Below are positions 6,163-13,584 of a stretch of DNA of 18,002 nucleotides, piece after piece (the first letter of the stretch is position 1; each line of letters opens with the position of its first letter). A program made the position numbers and the translations under genes. A model generated the notes under the pieces. It saw nothing but the letters and a program-made list of their open reading frames with translations. It did not search any database and had not been told where the DNA came from. Origin of the DNA: an uncultured Clostridia bacterium (GTDB lineage: Bacteria; Bacillota; Clostridia; TANB77; CAG-508). The DNA is taken from positions 1 to 18,002 of the forward strand of contig CANRPQ010000017.1 in assembly GCA_947632525.1 (NCBI GenBank), written 5' to 3'.

Positions 6163-6795
6163 ATGAACAAAATATTAATAGGAAGAAAAGTTGGAATGAC
6201 TCAAATCTTTGATAATCAAGGAAAAGTAATTCCAGTAACAGCAATTGAAGCTGGACCTTGTACAGTAGTACAAGTAAAAACAACAGAAACTGATGGATAC
6301 AATGCTATTCAATTAGGTTTTGGTGAAGTAAAAGAACATAAAGTAATTAAACCTATAAAAGGTCATTACACAAAATCAAATTTAACACCTAAAAAACATT
6401 TAAGAGAATTTAGATTAAATTCTGTAGAAAATATAAAAATAGGTGATGAATTAAAAGTAGATGTTTTTGAAGCTGGAGATAAACTAGATATTCAAGGTAC
6501 TTCAAAAGGAAAAGGATTCCAAGGCGTTATTAAACGTCATGGCCAATCTAGAGGACCAATGGGACATGGTTCTATGTATCATAGAAGACCAGGTTCAATG
6601 GGACCAACTTCTACACCAGGTAGAGTATTTAAAGGAAAGAAATTACCTGGACATATGGGACGTGAAACTATTACTATTCAAAATTTAGAAGTAGTAAAAG
6701 TAGACTTAGATAAAAATGTTGTTTTAGTAAAAGGTAGTGTACCTGGAGCAAAAGGTGCTATTTTAAAACTAAAAACAAGCGTAAAAAGTAAATAA
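6163..6795 (+). CDS. rplC: 50S ribosomal protein L3
   Basis: An early-assembly 50S protein whose long loop reaches toward the peptidyl transferase centre. It has 210 residues, the usual length. It starts MNKILIGRKVGMTQIFDNQG and holds the central loop signature GFQGVIKRHGQSRGPMGHGSMYHRRPGSMG in pieces through residues ~120-150, then KGKKLPGHMG. The ATG has TGGAGGAA upstream. It follows rpsJ after a 72-nt gap with a stem-loop and precedes rplD by 14 nt containing AAGGAGGG. Composition matches the neighbours. Confidence 0.98.
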   Translation: MNKILIGRKVGMTQIFDNQGKVIPVTAIEAGPCTVVQVKTTETDGYNAIQLGFGEVKEHKVIKPIKGHYTKSNLTPKKHLREFRLNSVENIKIGDELKVDVFEAGDKLDIQGTSKGKGFQGVIKRHGQSRGPMGHGSMYHRRPGSMGPTSTPGRVFKGKKLPGHMGRETITIQNLEVVKVDLDKNVVLVKGSVPGAKGAILKLKTSVKSK

Positions 6796-6809
6796 GGAGG
6801 GAAAGACAA

Positions 6810-7433
6810 ATGCCTAAGGTAGATGTATATGATATAGAAGGTAAAAAAGTAAAAACAATCGAACTTAAAGAAGAAATATTTGGCATTGAGCCAAATGAAA
6901 CAGTAGTACATCATGTTTTAGTTAATTACCTAGCTAATCAAAGACAAGGTACACAAAGTACTAAAACAAGAAGCGAAGTTTCTGGTGGTGGTAGAAAGCC
7001 ATGGAGACAAAAAGGTACTGGCCGTGCAAGACAGGGTAGTATCCGTGCACCACACTGGGTAGGTGGAGGTGTTGCATTAGGACCAAAACCACGTTCATAC
7101 AATTACACAGTAAATAAGAAAGAAAAACAATTAGCTATAAAATCAATGCTAAGTTCTAAGGTATTAGAAAATGAATTAGTAGTTGTAGAAAGCTTACCAT
7201 TAAAAGAAATTAAAACAAAAGAAATGGCTAAAGTTTTAAACAACTTAAAATTAGAAGGTAAAACAATAATTCTTTTACCAGAAAAAGATGAAATTGTACA
7301 AAAATCAGCAAGAAATATTGAAGGTGTTAAAACACTTCAAGTAGGTACTATAAATGTATATGACCTATTAAAACATAAAAACCTTGTTGTAACAGAAGAT
7401 ACTGTTAAAAAATTAGAGGAGGTGTACGCATAA
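6810..7433 (+). CDS. rplD: 50S ribosomal protein L4
   Basis: This protein lines the peptide exit tunnel and in some bacteria represses its own operon. It has 207 residues. The tunnel loop reads SEVSGGGRKPWRQKGTGRAR followed by QGSIRAPHWVGGG and GPKPRSYNYTVNKKEK, all typical of bacterial L4. AAGGAGGG lies upstream of the ATG. The stop overlaps the rplW start by one base (TAATG), so the two are likely translationally coupled. If the leader at 5485-5757 is autoregulated, L4 is the natural candidate ligand, but nothing in the sequence proves it. Confidence 0.98.
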   Translation: MPKVDVYDIEGKKVKTIELKEEIFGIEPNETVVHHVLVNYLANQRQGTQSTKTRSEVSGGGRKPWRQKGTGRARQGSIRAPHWVGGGVALGPKPRSYNYTVNKKEKQLAIKSMLSSKVLENELVVVESLPLKEIKTKEMAKVLNNLKLEGKTIILLPEKDEIVQKSARNIEGVKTLQVGTINVYDLLKHKNLVVTEDTVKKLEEVYA

Positions 7434-7780
7434 TGAAAGCAGAAGACGTTATAATTGCTCCATTAATTACTGAAAAAAGTAATGATGGACTACAAACAGG
7501 AAAGTATACCTTTAAAGTAAACAAAAAGGCTACTAAAATTGATATTAGAAATGCAGTAGAAAAACTTTTTGAAGTAAAAGTTTTAGATGTTAATACCATG
7601 AGTGTTAAAGGAAAAACAAAAAGAATGGGTAAAACATCAGGAAAAACTTCTGATTGGAAAAAAGCAATTGTTACAATTGATACTAATCCATCAGATATGA
7701 CATACTTAGCAAAAGGTGGAAAAGAAACCAAGGTTTCTAAGAAATATAAAGACTCTATTGAACACTTTATGGGAGCTTAA
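7433..7780 (+). CDS. rplW: 50S ribosomal protein L23
   Basis: This protein sits at the tunnel exit and docks trigger factor and SRP. It has 115 residues, about 15-20 more than usual. The N-terminal part is standard (IIAPLITEKSNDGLQTGKYTFKVNKKATK; then VEKLFEVKVLDVNTMSVKGK). The excess is a basic C-terminal tail (residues ~95-115, KGGKETKVSKKYKDSIEHF). AGGAGGTG at the end of rplD serves as the ribosome-binding site. The next gene in the usual order, rplB, is displaced by a small ORF and a folded gap. Confidence 0.97.
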   Translation: MKAEDVIIAPLITEKSNDGLQTGKYTFKVNKKATKIDIRNAVEKLFEVKVLDVNTMSVKGKTKRMGKTSGKTSDWKKAIVTIDTNPSDMTYLAKGGKETKVSKKYKDSIEHFMGA

Positions 7781-7784
7781 AAAT

Positions 7785-8057
7785 ATGGAAGGTAGTAATT
7801 TTTTTAAAGAAGATTTAAAAGTAACTGAAGATTCTATGATTGTAAGCAAACTAAGAAGCGTGGCAGATGGAATAGAAAAAGGAGAAATACAATTAGATAT
7901 GTGTACTTCTCAGGAACTTGAAAGGCTATTATCACAAGCAGAAAAAGGAGCAATGCCTAATTTCATTATGCCAGCAGATCAGTTACAAGAAAGCTTTGAT
8001 GTTTTTGCAAATGCAATACAACAAGCTACCACAAGAGAAGATGAAAAAGAAATTTAA
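7785..8057 (+). CDS. Hypothetical 90-residue protein inserted between rplW and rplB
   Basis: I do not recognise this protein. It reads MEGSNFFKEDLKVTEDSMI and is acidic and largely helical in pattern (SKLRSVADGIEKGEIQL, SQELERLLSQAEKG, QESFDVFANAIQQA), with one Cys and no membrane segment. The start at 7785 is chosen because it follows the rplW stop by four bases and has GGAG nine bases upstream; an earlier in-frame ATG at 7716 lies deep inside rplW. Base composition and codons match the host, so it is not obviously recent. In nearly all bacteria rplW and rplB are adjacent, so a gene here is unusual. A 214-nt folded gap follows before rplB. Confidence 0.75.
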   Translation: MEGSNFFKEDLKVTEDSMIVSKLRSVADGIEKGEIQLDMCTSQELERLLSQAEKGAMPNFIMPADQLQESFDVFANAIQQATTREDEKEI

Positions 8058-8271
8058 ATTATCGGGAAAGAACCCGGAAAATAAAGAATAACTGCATGCG
8101 GAGCAGGAAAAATTCCGTAAATTTAAGAAGAAAGGTATTAAAATCTTCAAAAACGAGTAGTGCTAGGCAAACGAAAAAATATTGCTGAGACTATACGAAT
8201 TGTATGTCGAAGAAATATTTTTGAGTTTAACGACGCAATACGAAGTTTTTCAAGATTTTTAGGAAACAAAA
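8058..8271 (+). promoter_or_regulatory. Structured gap upstream of rplB (candidate RNA element)
   Basis: This 214-nt gap inside the operon contains no gene but much pairing. There is a CGGG/CCCG hairpin (8063-8076). A long-range stem AAAATCTTcAAAAAC (8140-8154) with 8245-8259 pairs 14 of 15 positions. Nested inside are AAAC/GTTT (8169-8172 with 8225-8228), AAAAATATT/AATATTTTT (8175-8183 with 8214-8222) and GAC.ATAC/GTATGTC (8189-8208). The outer stem ends in TTTTT right before the rplB ribosome-binding site AGGAAA, so it could act as an attenuator or an r-protein binding site. Its family is unknown to me. Confidence 0.65.
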
Positions 8272-9099
8272 ATGGGAATGAAACACTTTAAACCTTACAC
8301 CTCTTCAAGAAGAAACATGACAGTTTCTACATTTGAAGAAATCACAAAAAAAGAACCAGAAAAATCTCTACTTGCTACAAAAAAGAAAAATGCAGGTAGA
8401 AACTCATACGGAAGAATAACTGTAAGACATCAAGGTGGAGGAAATAGACAAAAATACAGAATTATTGATTTTAAAAGAAATAAAGAAGATATGCCAGCAA
8501 CTGTAATAGGTATTGAATATGATCCAAATAGAAGTGCAAACATTGCATTAATTCAATATGAAGACGGAGAAAAGGCATACATCTTAGCACCAGTTGGACT
8601 AAAAAACGGTGATAAAGTAATATCTGGAGAAAAAGCAGATATCAAACCAGGTAACTGCATGAAAATTGAAAATATTCCAGTAGGTACTATGATTCATAAC
8701 ATCGAATTAAATCCAGGTCAAGGTGGAAAATTAGTTAGAGCAGCTGGTCAAGAAGCTCAATTAATGGCAAAAGAAGGAAAATATGCACATATAAGATTAC
8801 CTTCTGGAGAAATGAGATTAGTATTAGCTGTTTGTAAAGCTACTATTGGTACAGTAGGAAACACAGACCATGAAAATATTAAAATTGGTAAGGCAGGAAG
8901 AACAAGACATATGGGTATAAGACCAACTGTTAGAGGTTCTGTAATGAACCCAGTAGATCACCCTCATGGTGGTGGTGAAGGTAAAGCACCAGTAGGACAC
9001 GCAGGACCAATGACTCCTTGGGGCAAACCAGCTTTAGGATACAAGACAAGAAAGAACCATAAACAAAGTGATAAATTAATTACAAAGAGAAGAAAATAA
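8272..9099 (+). CDS. rplB: 50S ribosomal protein L2
   Basis: A core 50S protein needed for subunit joining and peptidyl transfer. It has 275 residues, the normal length. It starts MGMKHFKPYTSSRRNMTVSTF, contains GRNSYGRITVRHQGGGNRQKYR, and near the C-terminus NPVDHPHGGGEGKAPVGHAG, which holds the conserved His important for activity. The ATG follows AGGAAACAAAA; this ribosome-binding site is weaker than those of its neighbours and directly abuts the folded gap, which fits regulated translation. rpsS follows after 16 nt. Confidence 0.98.
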   Translation: MGMKHFKPYTSSRRNMTVSTFEEITKKEPEKSLLATKKKNAGRNSYGRITVRHQGGGNRQKYRIIDFKRNKEDMPATVIGIEYDPNRSANIALIQYEDGEKAYILAPVGLKNGDKVISGEKADIKPGNCMKIENIPVGTMIHNIELNPGQGGKLVRAAGQEAQLMAKEGKYAHIRLPSGEMRLVLAVCKATIGTVGNTDHENIKIGKAGRTRHMGIRPTVRGSVMNPVDHPHGGGEGKAPVGHAGPMTPWGKPALGYKTRKNHKQSDKLITKRRK

Positions 9100-9115
9100 A
9101 AAGGAGGAAAGATTA

Positions 9116-9394
9116 ATGTCAAGATCAAGCAAAAAAGCACCATTTGTTGCACCTGAATTATTAAAAAGAATTAATGCAATGAATGAAAGTGGAAATAAAG
9201 ATGTAATTAAAACATGGTCAAGAGCATCTACAATCTATCCACAAATGGTTGGACACACAATCGCTGTTCATGATGGTAGAAAACATGTACCAGTTTATAT
9301 AACAGAAGAAATGATAGGACATAAATTAGGTGAATTTGCACCAACAAGAACATTTAAAGGACATTCAGGAGATAAGACAACTACAGCGAAATAA
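9116..9394 (+). CDS. rpsS: 30S ribosomal protein S19
   Basis: A 30S head protein that contacts S13 and the A-site region. It has 92 residues. Typical motifs are MSRSSKKAPFVAPELLKRI, IKTWSRASTIYPQMVGHTIAVHDGRKHVPVYI and EMIGHKLGEFAPTRTFKGH. AAAGGAGGAAA lies just before the ATG. Tight spacing to rplB (16 nt) and rplV (16 nt) marks it as part of one transcript. Confidence 0.98.
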   Translation: MSRSSKKAPFVAPELLKRINAMNESGNKDVIKTWSRASTIYPQMVGHTIAVHDGRKHVPVYITEEMIGHKLGEFAPTRTFKGHSGDKTTTAK

Positions 9395-9410
9395 AAAGGA
9401 GGAATAAAAG

Positions 9411-9764
9411 ATGGATGAAGTTATAATTCCAACAGCAGAAGCAACTCTAAGATATGCTAGAATATCAGCTAGAAAAGTTAAAATTGTAGCAGATTTAATT
9501 AGAGGAAAAGATATTGATGAAGCTTTAGCTATTGTAAAATATGCTCCAAAAGCATCAAGCGAAATTATTGAGAAATTATTAAAATCAGCTATAGCAAATG
9601 CTGAAAACAATCATCATATGGCACATGAAAAATTATACGTTGCTGAAATCTATGCAAACCAAGGTCCAACTCTAAAAAGAATTAGACCAGCAGCTAAAGG
9701 TAGTGCAGTAAGAATTAGAAAAAGAACAAGCCATATTACAATCGTATTAAAAGAAAGAGATTAA
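9411..9764 (+). CDS. rplV: 50S ribosomal protein L22
   Basis: This protein's hairpin lines the exit tunnel next to L4 and is a site of macrolide-resistance changes. It has 117 residues. It shows ATLRYARISARKVKIVADLIRG, AIANAENNHHMAHEKLYVAEIYANQGPTLKRI and the hairpin end AAKGSAVRIRKRTSHITIVL in shortened parts. AAAGGAGGAATAAAAG precedes the ATG. rpsC follows after 19 nt. Confidence 0.97.
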   Translation: MDEVIIPTAEATLRYARISARKVKIVADLIRGKDIDEALAIVKYAPKASSEIIEKLLKSAIANAENNHHMAHEKLYVAEIYANQGPTLKRIRPAAKGSAVRIRKRTSHITIVLKERD

Positions 9765-9783
9765 GAAAGGAGGACTTAACAAA

Positions 9784-10446
9784 ATGGGACAAAAGGTAGA
9801 TCCTAACGGATTAAGAGTAGGAGTTATTAAAGACTGGAATTCTAAATGGTACGCAGATAAAAAGAATTTTGCAGATTATTTAGTAGAAGATCATAAAATC
9901 CGTGAATATGTTAAGAAAAAATTATATATTGCAGGAATTTCAAAAATTGAAATCGAAAGAACTGCTAAATTTGTAAAAGTAAATGTTTATACAGCAAAAC
10001 CAGGTTTAGTAATTGGTAAAGGTGGAAACCTTGCAGAAGTATTAAAAACTGAACTTGAAAAAATGATTGGCAAAACAGTAAATTTAAATATTGTTGAAGT
10101 TAAAAATATTGATGTAGACGCACAATTAGTTGCTGAAAATATTGCAGGACAACTAGAAAGAAGAATTTCTTTTAGAAGAGCTATGAAACAATGTATGCAA
10201 AAATCTATGAAAGCAGGTGCATTAGGAATTAAAACTGCTGTATCTGGTAGATTAGGTGGAGCCGACATGGCTAGAACAGAATTCTATAAAGAAGGTACTA
10301 TTCCACTTCAAACTTTAAGAGCAGATATTGAATATGGATTTGCAGAAGCAGATACAACATACGGAAAAATTGGTGTTAAAGTTTGGATTTATAAAGGAGA
10401 AGTTCTTCCAACTAAAAAGAAAGTAGTGGAAGGAGGAGAAGAATAA
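9784..10446 (+). CDS. rpsC: 30S ribosomal protein S3
   Basis: A 30S protein at the mRNA entry channel with helicase-related function. It has 220 residues. It starts MGQKVDPNGLRVGVIKDWNS, has a KH domain with the GKGG loop at residues 78-81, and a C-terminal domain with SGRLGGADMARTE and TYGKIGVKVWIYKGE. AAAGGAGGACTTAACAAA lies before the ATG. The stop overlaps the rplP start by one base (TAATG), which suggests coupled translation of S3 and L16. Confidence 0.98.
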   Translation: MGQKVDPNGLRVGVIKDWNSKWYADKKNFADYLVEDHKIREYVKKKLYIAGISKIEIERTAKFVKVNVYTAKPGLVIGKGGNLAEVLKTELEKMIGKTVNLNIVEVKNIDVDAQLVAENIAGQLERRISFRRAMKQCMQKSMKAGALGIKTAVSGRLGGADMARTEFYKEGTIPLQTLRADIEYGFAEADTTYGKIGVKVWIYKGEVLPTKKKVVEGGEE

Positions 10447-10892
10447 TGCCATTAATGCCAAAAAGAACAAAATATAGAAAACTACAAAAAGGTAGAGTAA
10501 GAGGAAAAGCAGCAAGAGGAAACAAAGTATCTGACGGAGAATATGGATTACAATCTCAAGAGATTGGATTAATTACATCTAATCAAATTGAAGCAGCCCG
10601 TGTTGCTATGACTCGTTATATTAAAAGAGGTGGAAAGGTTTGGATTAAAATCTTCCCTGACAAACCAATGACAGCAAAACCTATTGGTACTCGTATGGGT
10701 AAAGGTAAAGGTGCTGTAGAATATTGGGTAGCAGCTGTTAAGCCAGGAAGGGTAATGTTTGAAATTGCAGATGTTCCAGAAGAAACAGCAAAAGAAGCGT
10801 TAAGATTAGCAGCTAACAAATTATCAGTAAAGTGTAAATTTGTTAAAAGAGAGACTACAAGTGAGGTAGGTGATAATGATGAAGATAAATAA
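10446..10892 (+). CDS. rplP: 50S ribosomal protein L16
   Basis: This protein stabilises the A-site tRNA and the central protuberance. It has 148 residues. It starts MPLMPKRTKYRKLQKGR (the second Met is the more usual family start), then KAARGNKVSDGEYGLQ, RYIKRGGKVWIKIFPDKP and GTRMGKGKGAVEYWVAAVKPG. The acidic tail after KRETTSEV overlaps the rpmC start by 17 bases if rpmC begins at 10876. The ribosome-binding site GGAGGAGAA lies inside the end of rpsC. Confidence 0.98.
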   Translation: MPLMPKRTKYRKLQKGRVRGKAARGNKVSDGEYGLQSQEIGLITSNQIEAARVAMTRYIKRGGKVWIKIFPDKPMTAKPIGTRMGKGKGAVEYWVAAVKPGRVMFEIADVPEETAKEALRLAANKLSVKCKFVKRETTSEVGDNDEDK

Positions 10893-11079
10893 AATTAAAG
10901 AGATGTCTTCACCAGATCTAGAAAAAGAATTAGGAGAACTAAAAAATGAATTGTTTAAATTAAGATTTAGTTTAGCAACAAATGGACTAGATAATCCTAT
11001 GAAAATCAAAGAAGTGAAGAAAGATATAGCAAGAATCAAAACTATTCTTAGAGAAAGAGAAATTAGTGAAAATAAGTAG
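10876..11079 (+). CDS. rpmC: 50S ribosomal protein L29
   Basis: A small protein near the tunnel exit. From the ATG at 10876 it has 67 residues, MMKINKIKEMSSPDLEKEL, with the family signature ELKNELFKLRFSLATNGL and VKKDIARIKTILRERE, two antiparallel helices. GAGGT at 10863-10867 gives good spacing to 10876. The ATG at 10879 is also possible, and a GTG at 10870 is too close to the ribosome-binding site. It overlaps the end of rplP. Confidence 0.95.
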   Translation: MMKINKIKEMSSPDLEKELGELKNELFKLRFSLATNGLDNPMKIKEVKKDIARIKTILREREISENK

Positions 11080-11083
11080 AAAA

Positions 11084-11136
11084 CCCCGAGGGGACATATC
11101 TTATCTATAAAAAAATATCTTAGAAAAAGATGTGTC
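11084..11136 (+). other. Stem-loop between rpmC and rpsQ (GGGGACATATCTT word, copy 1)
   Basis: GACATATCTT (11093-11102) pairs with AAGATGTGTC (11127-11136) with one G-U, and TCTA/TAGA pair inside. An alternative small hairpin, CCC-CGAG-GGG, overlaps its left arm, so the two folds compete. The word GGGGACATATCTT recurs at 15144-15156. Confidence 0.55.
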
Positions 11137-11165
11137 ATCGTTAGTTTACTAGAAAGGAGTTAAAA

Positions 11166-11429
11166 ATGGAAGAAAGAAATCTTCGTAAAACAATGATTGG
11201 TACAGTTGTTTCTGACAAAATGGATAAAACAGTAGTTGTTAGTGTTGAAACCAGTGAAAAGAACAAAATGTATGGAAAAATTGAAAAGAAAACATACAAA
11301 TTAAAAGCTCATGATGAAAACAATGAATGCCAAACAGGTGATAAAGTAAAAGTAATGGAAACAAGACCACTTTCTAAAGATAAGAGATGGAGAGTAGTTG
11401 AAGTTTTAGAAAAGGCGGTAATAAAATAA
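11166..11429 (+). CDS. rpsQ: 30S ribosomal protein S17
   Basis: A primary 16S rRNA-binding protein of the 30S body. It has 87 residues with an OB fold. It reads RNLRKTMIGTVVSDKMDKTVVV in two halves, then KKTYKLKAHDENNECQTGDKVKVMETRPLSKDKRWRVVEV in parts typical of S17. AGAAAGGAGTT lies before the ATG. The gaps on both sides (86 and 91 nt) are larger than elsewhere in the operon and contain stem-loops. Confidence 0.97.
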   Translation: MEERNLRKTMIGTVVSDKMDKTVVVSVETSEKNKMYGKIEKKTYKLKAHDENNECQTGDKVKVMETRPLSKDKRWRVVEVLEKAVIK

Positions 11430-11446
11430 AAATAAATGCCAAAATA

Positions 11447-11490
11447 ACATATTTTATCCCTAAAGATGAGATAAATGGGAAAGAATGTGT
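11447..11490 (+). other. Stem-loop between rpsQ and rplN
   Basis: ACATATTTTATCCC (11447-11460) pairs with GGGAAAGAATGTGT (11477-11490) in 13 of 14 positions counting two G-U pairs. A competing pairing TGGG (11476-11479) with CCCA (11492-11495) exists. The layout resembles the hairpins at 11084 and 15144 but the sequence is diverged. Confidence 0.45.
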
Positions 11491-11520
11491 ACCCATATAG
11501 TGCTAGAAAGGAGAATAATC

Positions 11521-11889
11521 ATGGTACAACAACAAAGTATATTAAAAGTTGCTGATAACACAGGCGCAAGAGAAATTATGTGCATTAGATGTTTAGGCGG
11601 TTCTTATAGAAAATACGCTGGTGTAGGTGATATTATAGTTGCATCTGTTAAAACAGCTATACCAGGTGGAGTTGTAAAAAAAGGTGATGTTGTTAAAGCT
11701 GTTGTTGTAAGAACAAAAAAGCCAATTAGAAGAGCAGACGGTTCTTATGTAAGATTTGATGAAAATGCAGCAGTTATTATAAAAGACGATAAAACACCAA
11801 GAGGAACCCGTATCTTTGGGCCAGTAGCTAGAGAATTAAGAGATGGAGATTATATGAAAATATTATCATTAGCTCCAGAGGTTCTTTAA
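11521..11889 (+). CDS. rplN: 50S ribosomal protein L14
   Basis: This protein forms part of the intersubunit bridge with 16S rRNA helix 14 and is the RsfS docking site. It has 122 residues, exactly the usual length, from MVQQQSILKVADNTGAREIM. Other motifs are RCLGGSYRKYAGVGDIIVASVK and DENAAVIIKDDKTPRGTRIFGPVARELR in parts. The start at 11521 is chosen because GAAAGGAG lies before it and the family begins here; the frame is open upstream to 11485, but that stretch is non-conserved gap sequence. Confidence 0.98.
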   Translation: MVQQQSILKVADNTGAREIMCIRCLGGSYRKYAGVGDIIVASVKTAIPGGVVKKGDVVKAVVVRTKKPIRRADGSYVRFDENAAVIIKDDKTPRGTRIFGPVARELRDGDYMKILSLAPEVL

Positions 11890-11930
11890 AATAAAAACAA
11901 AAAATCCTAATATAAAGAGGTGAAAAATAA

Positions 11931-12239
11931 ATGAAAATTAAAAAAGGTGACAATGTTAAAGTTTTATCAGGAAATGATAAAGGAAAAACTGGAGAAGTTT
12001 TAGAAGTAATACCTAAAACACAAAAAGTAATTGTTAAAGGTGTTAATATACGTAAAAAACATGTTAAACCTAGAAAACAAGGTGAAGAGGGTGGAATTAT
12101 CTCTGTAGAATGTAGCATACATAGTAGCAAAGTAAATGTAGTATGCCCAAAATGTAACAAGGCAACTAGAGTAGGCTATTTAATTGAAGGAGATAAAAAA
12201 GTACGTATTTGTAAAAAATGTGGAAACAAACTAAAATAG
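11931..12239 (+). CDS. rplX: 50S ribosomal protein L24, with four-Cys zinc ribbon
   Basis: An assembly-initiator protein of the 50S subunit. It has 102 residues. A KOW domain opens it (MKIKKGDNVKVLSGNDKGKT), and the middle reads VKGVNIRKKHVKPRKQGEEGG. The C-terminal part holds CPKC (Cys72, Cys75) and CKKC (Cys94, Cys97), a probable zinc ribbon that many other L24 proteins have lost. AAGAGGTG lies before the ATG. It follows rplN by 41 nt. Confidence 0.97.
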   Translation: MKIKKGDNVKVLSGNDKGKTGEVLEVIPKTQKVIVKGVNIRKKHVKPRKQGEEGGIISVECSIHSSKVNVVCPKCNKATRVGYLIEGDKKVRICKKCGNKLK

Positions 12240-12260
12240 AAAGGAGGTCTGTAAAGACTT

Positions 12261-12800
12261 ATGGAAATATTAAAAGAACAATATCAAAAAGAAATTGTAC
12301 CAGCAATGATGAAGAAATTCAATTATAAGTCAATAATGGAAGTTCCTAAATTAGAAAAAATCGTTATTAATATCGGTTTAGGAGATATAAAAGATAATCC
12401 AAAATCATTAGAAAATGCTATTAATGATTTAACAATTATCACTGGACAAAAGCCAATTATAACAAAGGCTAAAAAAGCTATTGCAGCTTTTAAAATCAGA
12501 GAAAACGTTAATATGGGATGCAAAGTTACATTAAGATCTGGCAAAATGTATGATTTTGCTTACAAACTATTCAACACAGCATTACCAAGAGTAAGAGATT
12601 TCAGAGGAGTATCAAGCAATTCATTTGACGGAAGAGGTAATTACTCAATGGGTATTAAAGAACAATTGATTTTCCCAGAAATTGAATATGATAAAATTGA
12701 TAAAATTAGAGGTATGGATATTATTTTCGTTACTACCGCAAAAAATGATGAAGAAGCTAAAGAACTACTTTCATTATTAGGAATGCCATTCCAAGGGTAG
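12261..12800 (+). CDS. rplE: 50S ribosomal protein L5
   Basis: A 5S rRNA-binding protein of the central protuberance. It has 179 residues, the usual length. It contains YKSIMEVPKLEKIVINIGLG, then TGQKPIITKAKKAIAAFKIRE, LPRVRDFRGVSSNSFDGRGNY and DIIFVTTAKNDEEAKELL. AAGGAGGTCTGTAAAGACTT separates it from rplX; the core AAGGAGGT is a near-perfect ribosome-binding site. rpsN follows after 22 nt. Confidence 0.98.
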   Translation: MEILKEQYQKEIVPAMMKKFNYKSIMEVPKLEKIVINIGLGDIKDNPKSLENAINDLTIITGQKPIITKAKKAIAAFKIRENVNMGCKVTLRSGKMYDFAYKLFNTALPRVRDFRGVSSNSFDGRGNYSMGIKEQLIFPEIEYDKIDKIRGMDIIFVTTAKNDEEAKELLSLLGMPFQG

Positions 12801-12822
12801 ATAGAAGAGAAAGGAGAAAATA

Positions 12823-13008
12823 ATGGCTAAGAAATCTTTAAAGGTAAAACAACAAAGAGAACAAAAATATAAAACAAGAGAATATAATCGTTGTAAAATT
12901 TGTGGAAGACCACATGCATATATTAGAAAATTCGGAATTTGCCGTGTTTGCTTTAGAGAATTAGCTCATAAGGGAGAAATTCCAGGAGTTAAGAAGGCAA
13001 GCTGGTAA
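12823..13008 (+). CDS. rpsN: 30S ribosomal protein S14, zinc-binding type
   Basis: A 30S head protein. The short form has 61 residues with two CxxC pairs, Cys24/Cys27 (CKIC) and Cys40/Cys43 (CRVC), that bind zinc, and the family end ELAHKGEIPGVKKASW. This is the C+ housekeeping form normal for Gram-positive spc operons. GAAAGGAGAA lies before the ATG. A longer A/T-rich gap of 150 nt follows before rpsH. Confidence 0.98.
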   Translation: MAKKSLKVKQQREQKYKTREYNRCKICGRPHAYIRKFGICRVCFRELAHKGEIPGVKKASW

Positions 13009-13077
13009 TTTATTCAAATTTAAATGTGCATTTTGCATTATTAAGCTATGTGTAAAAATTAAATATAATTTCAAAAT

Positions 13078-13105
13078 TTTTCACTTGCTTTAATTGCAAT
13101 ATAAT
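13078..13105 (+). promoter_or_regulatory. Possible internal promoter before rpsH
   Basis: The 150-nt gap after rpsN is among the largest in the operon and very A/T-rich. TATAAT (13100-13105) lies 16 bases after TTTTCA (13078-13083), a weak -35 match. It may give extra transcription of the downstream genes. A small stem AATGTGCA..GCATT lies earlier in the gap. Confidence 0.35.
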
Positions 13106-13158
13106 AATTTAAATTAGAAATAATGGAAATCCAAAAATATAAAAAGGAGGGAACACAA

Positions 13159-13557
13159 TTGAATATAACTGATCCAATCGCAGATATGTTAACAAGAATT
13201 AGAAATGCTAATAGTCAAAAACATAAAACAGTAGATATACCTGCTTCTAACATGAAAAAGTCAATCACTGATATTTTATTTAAAGAAGGATATATTGCTG
13301 CTTATGAAGAAATTAATGATAATGCTCAAGGTGTGATTCGTATCACATTAAAATATGATGAAACAGGCGCAAGAGTAATAGACGGTTTAAAAAGAATTAG
13401 TAAACCAGGACTAAGAGTTTATGCGTCTAAAGAAGAATTACCACAAGTTCTAAATGGATTAGGAATCGCTTTAATCTCTACTTCAAAGGGAATTAAAACA
13501 GATAGAGAAGCAAGAAAAGAAGGACTTGGAGGAGAAGTATTAGCATATATTTGGTAA
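13159..13557 (+). CDS. rpsH: 30S ribosomal protein S8
   Basis: A 16S rRNA-binding protein that in E. coli also represses the spc operon. It has 132 residues, the standard length, when started at the TTG at 13159: (M)NITDPIADMLTRIRNAN. AAAGGAGG ends eight bases before this TTG, while an ATG at 13123 would add 12 residues not found in the family and has no ribosome-binding site. The C-terminal half has RVYASKEELPQVLNGLGIAL, then ISTSKGIKTDREARKEGLGGEVLAYIW in parts. Confidence 0.96.
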   Translation: MNITDPIADMLTRIRNANSQKHKTVDIPASNMKKSITDILFKEGYIAAYEEINDNAQGVIRITLKYDETGARVIDGLKRISKPGLRVYASKEELPQVLNGLGIALISTSKGIKTDREARKEGLGGEVLAYIW

Positions 13558-13584
13558 TATTTTAAGGAAGGAGGAAACGAATAA

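Noticed and set aside
7716..7784. Upstream in-frame ATG extending the hypothetical protein into rplW
   Set aside because: The extension lies wholly within rplW in another frame and has no ribosome-binding site; the ATG at 7785 has GGAG at good spacing.
13123..13158. ATG at 13123 as the rpsH start
   Set aside because: It would place the AAAGGAGG site inside the gene and add 12 residues absent from S8. The TTG at 13159 fits both spacing and family length.
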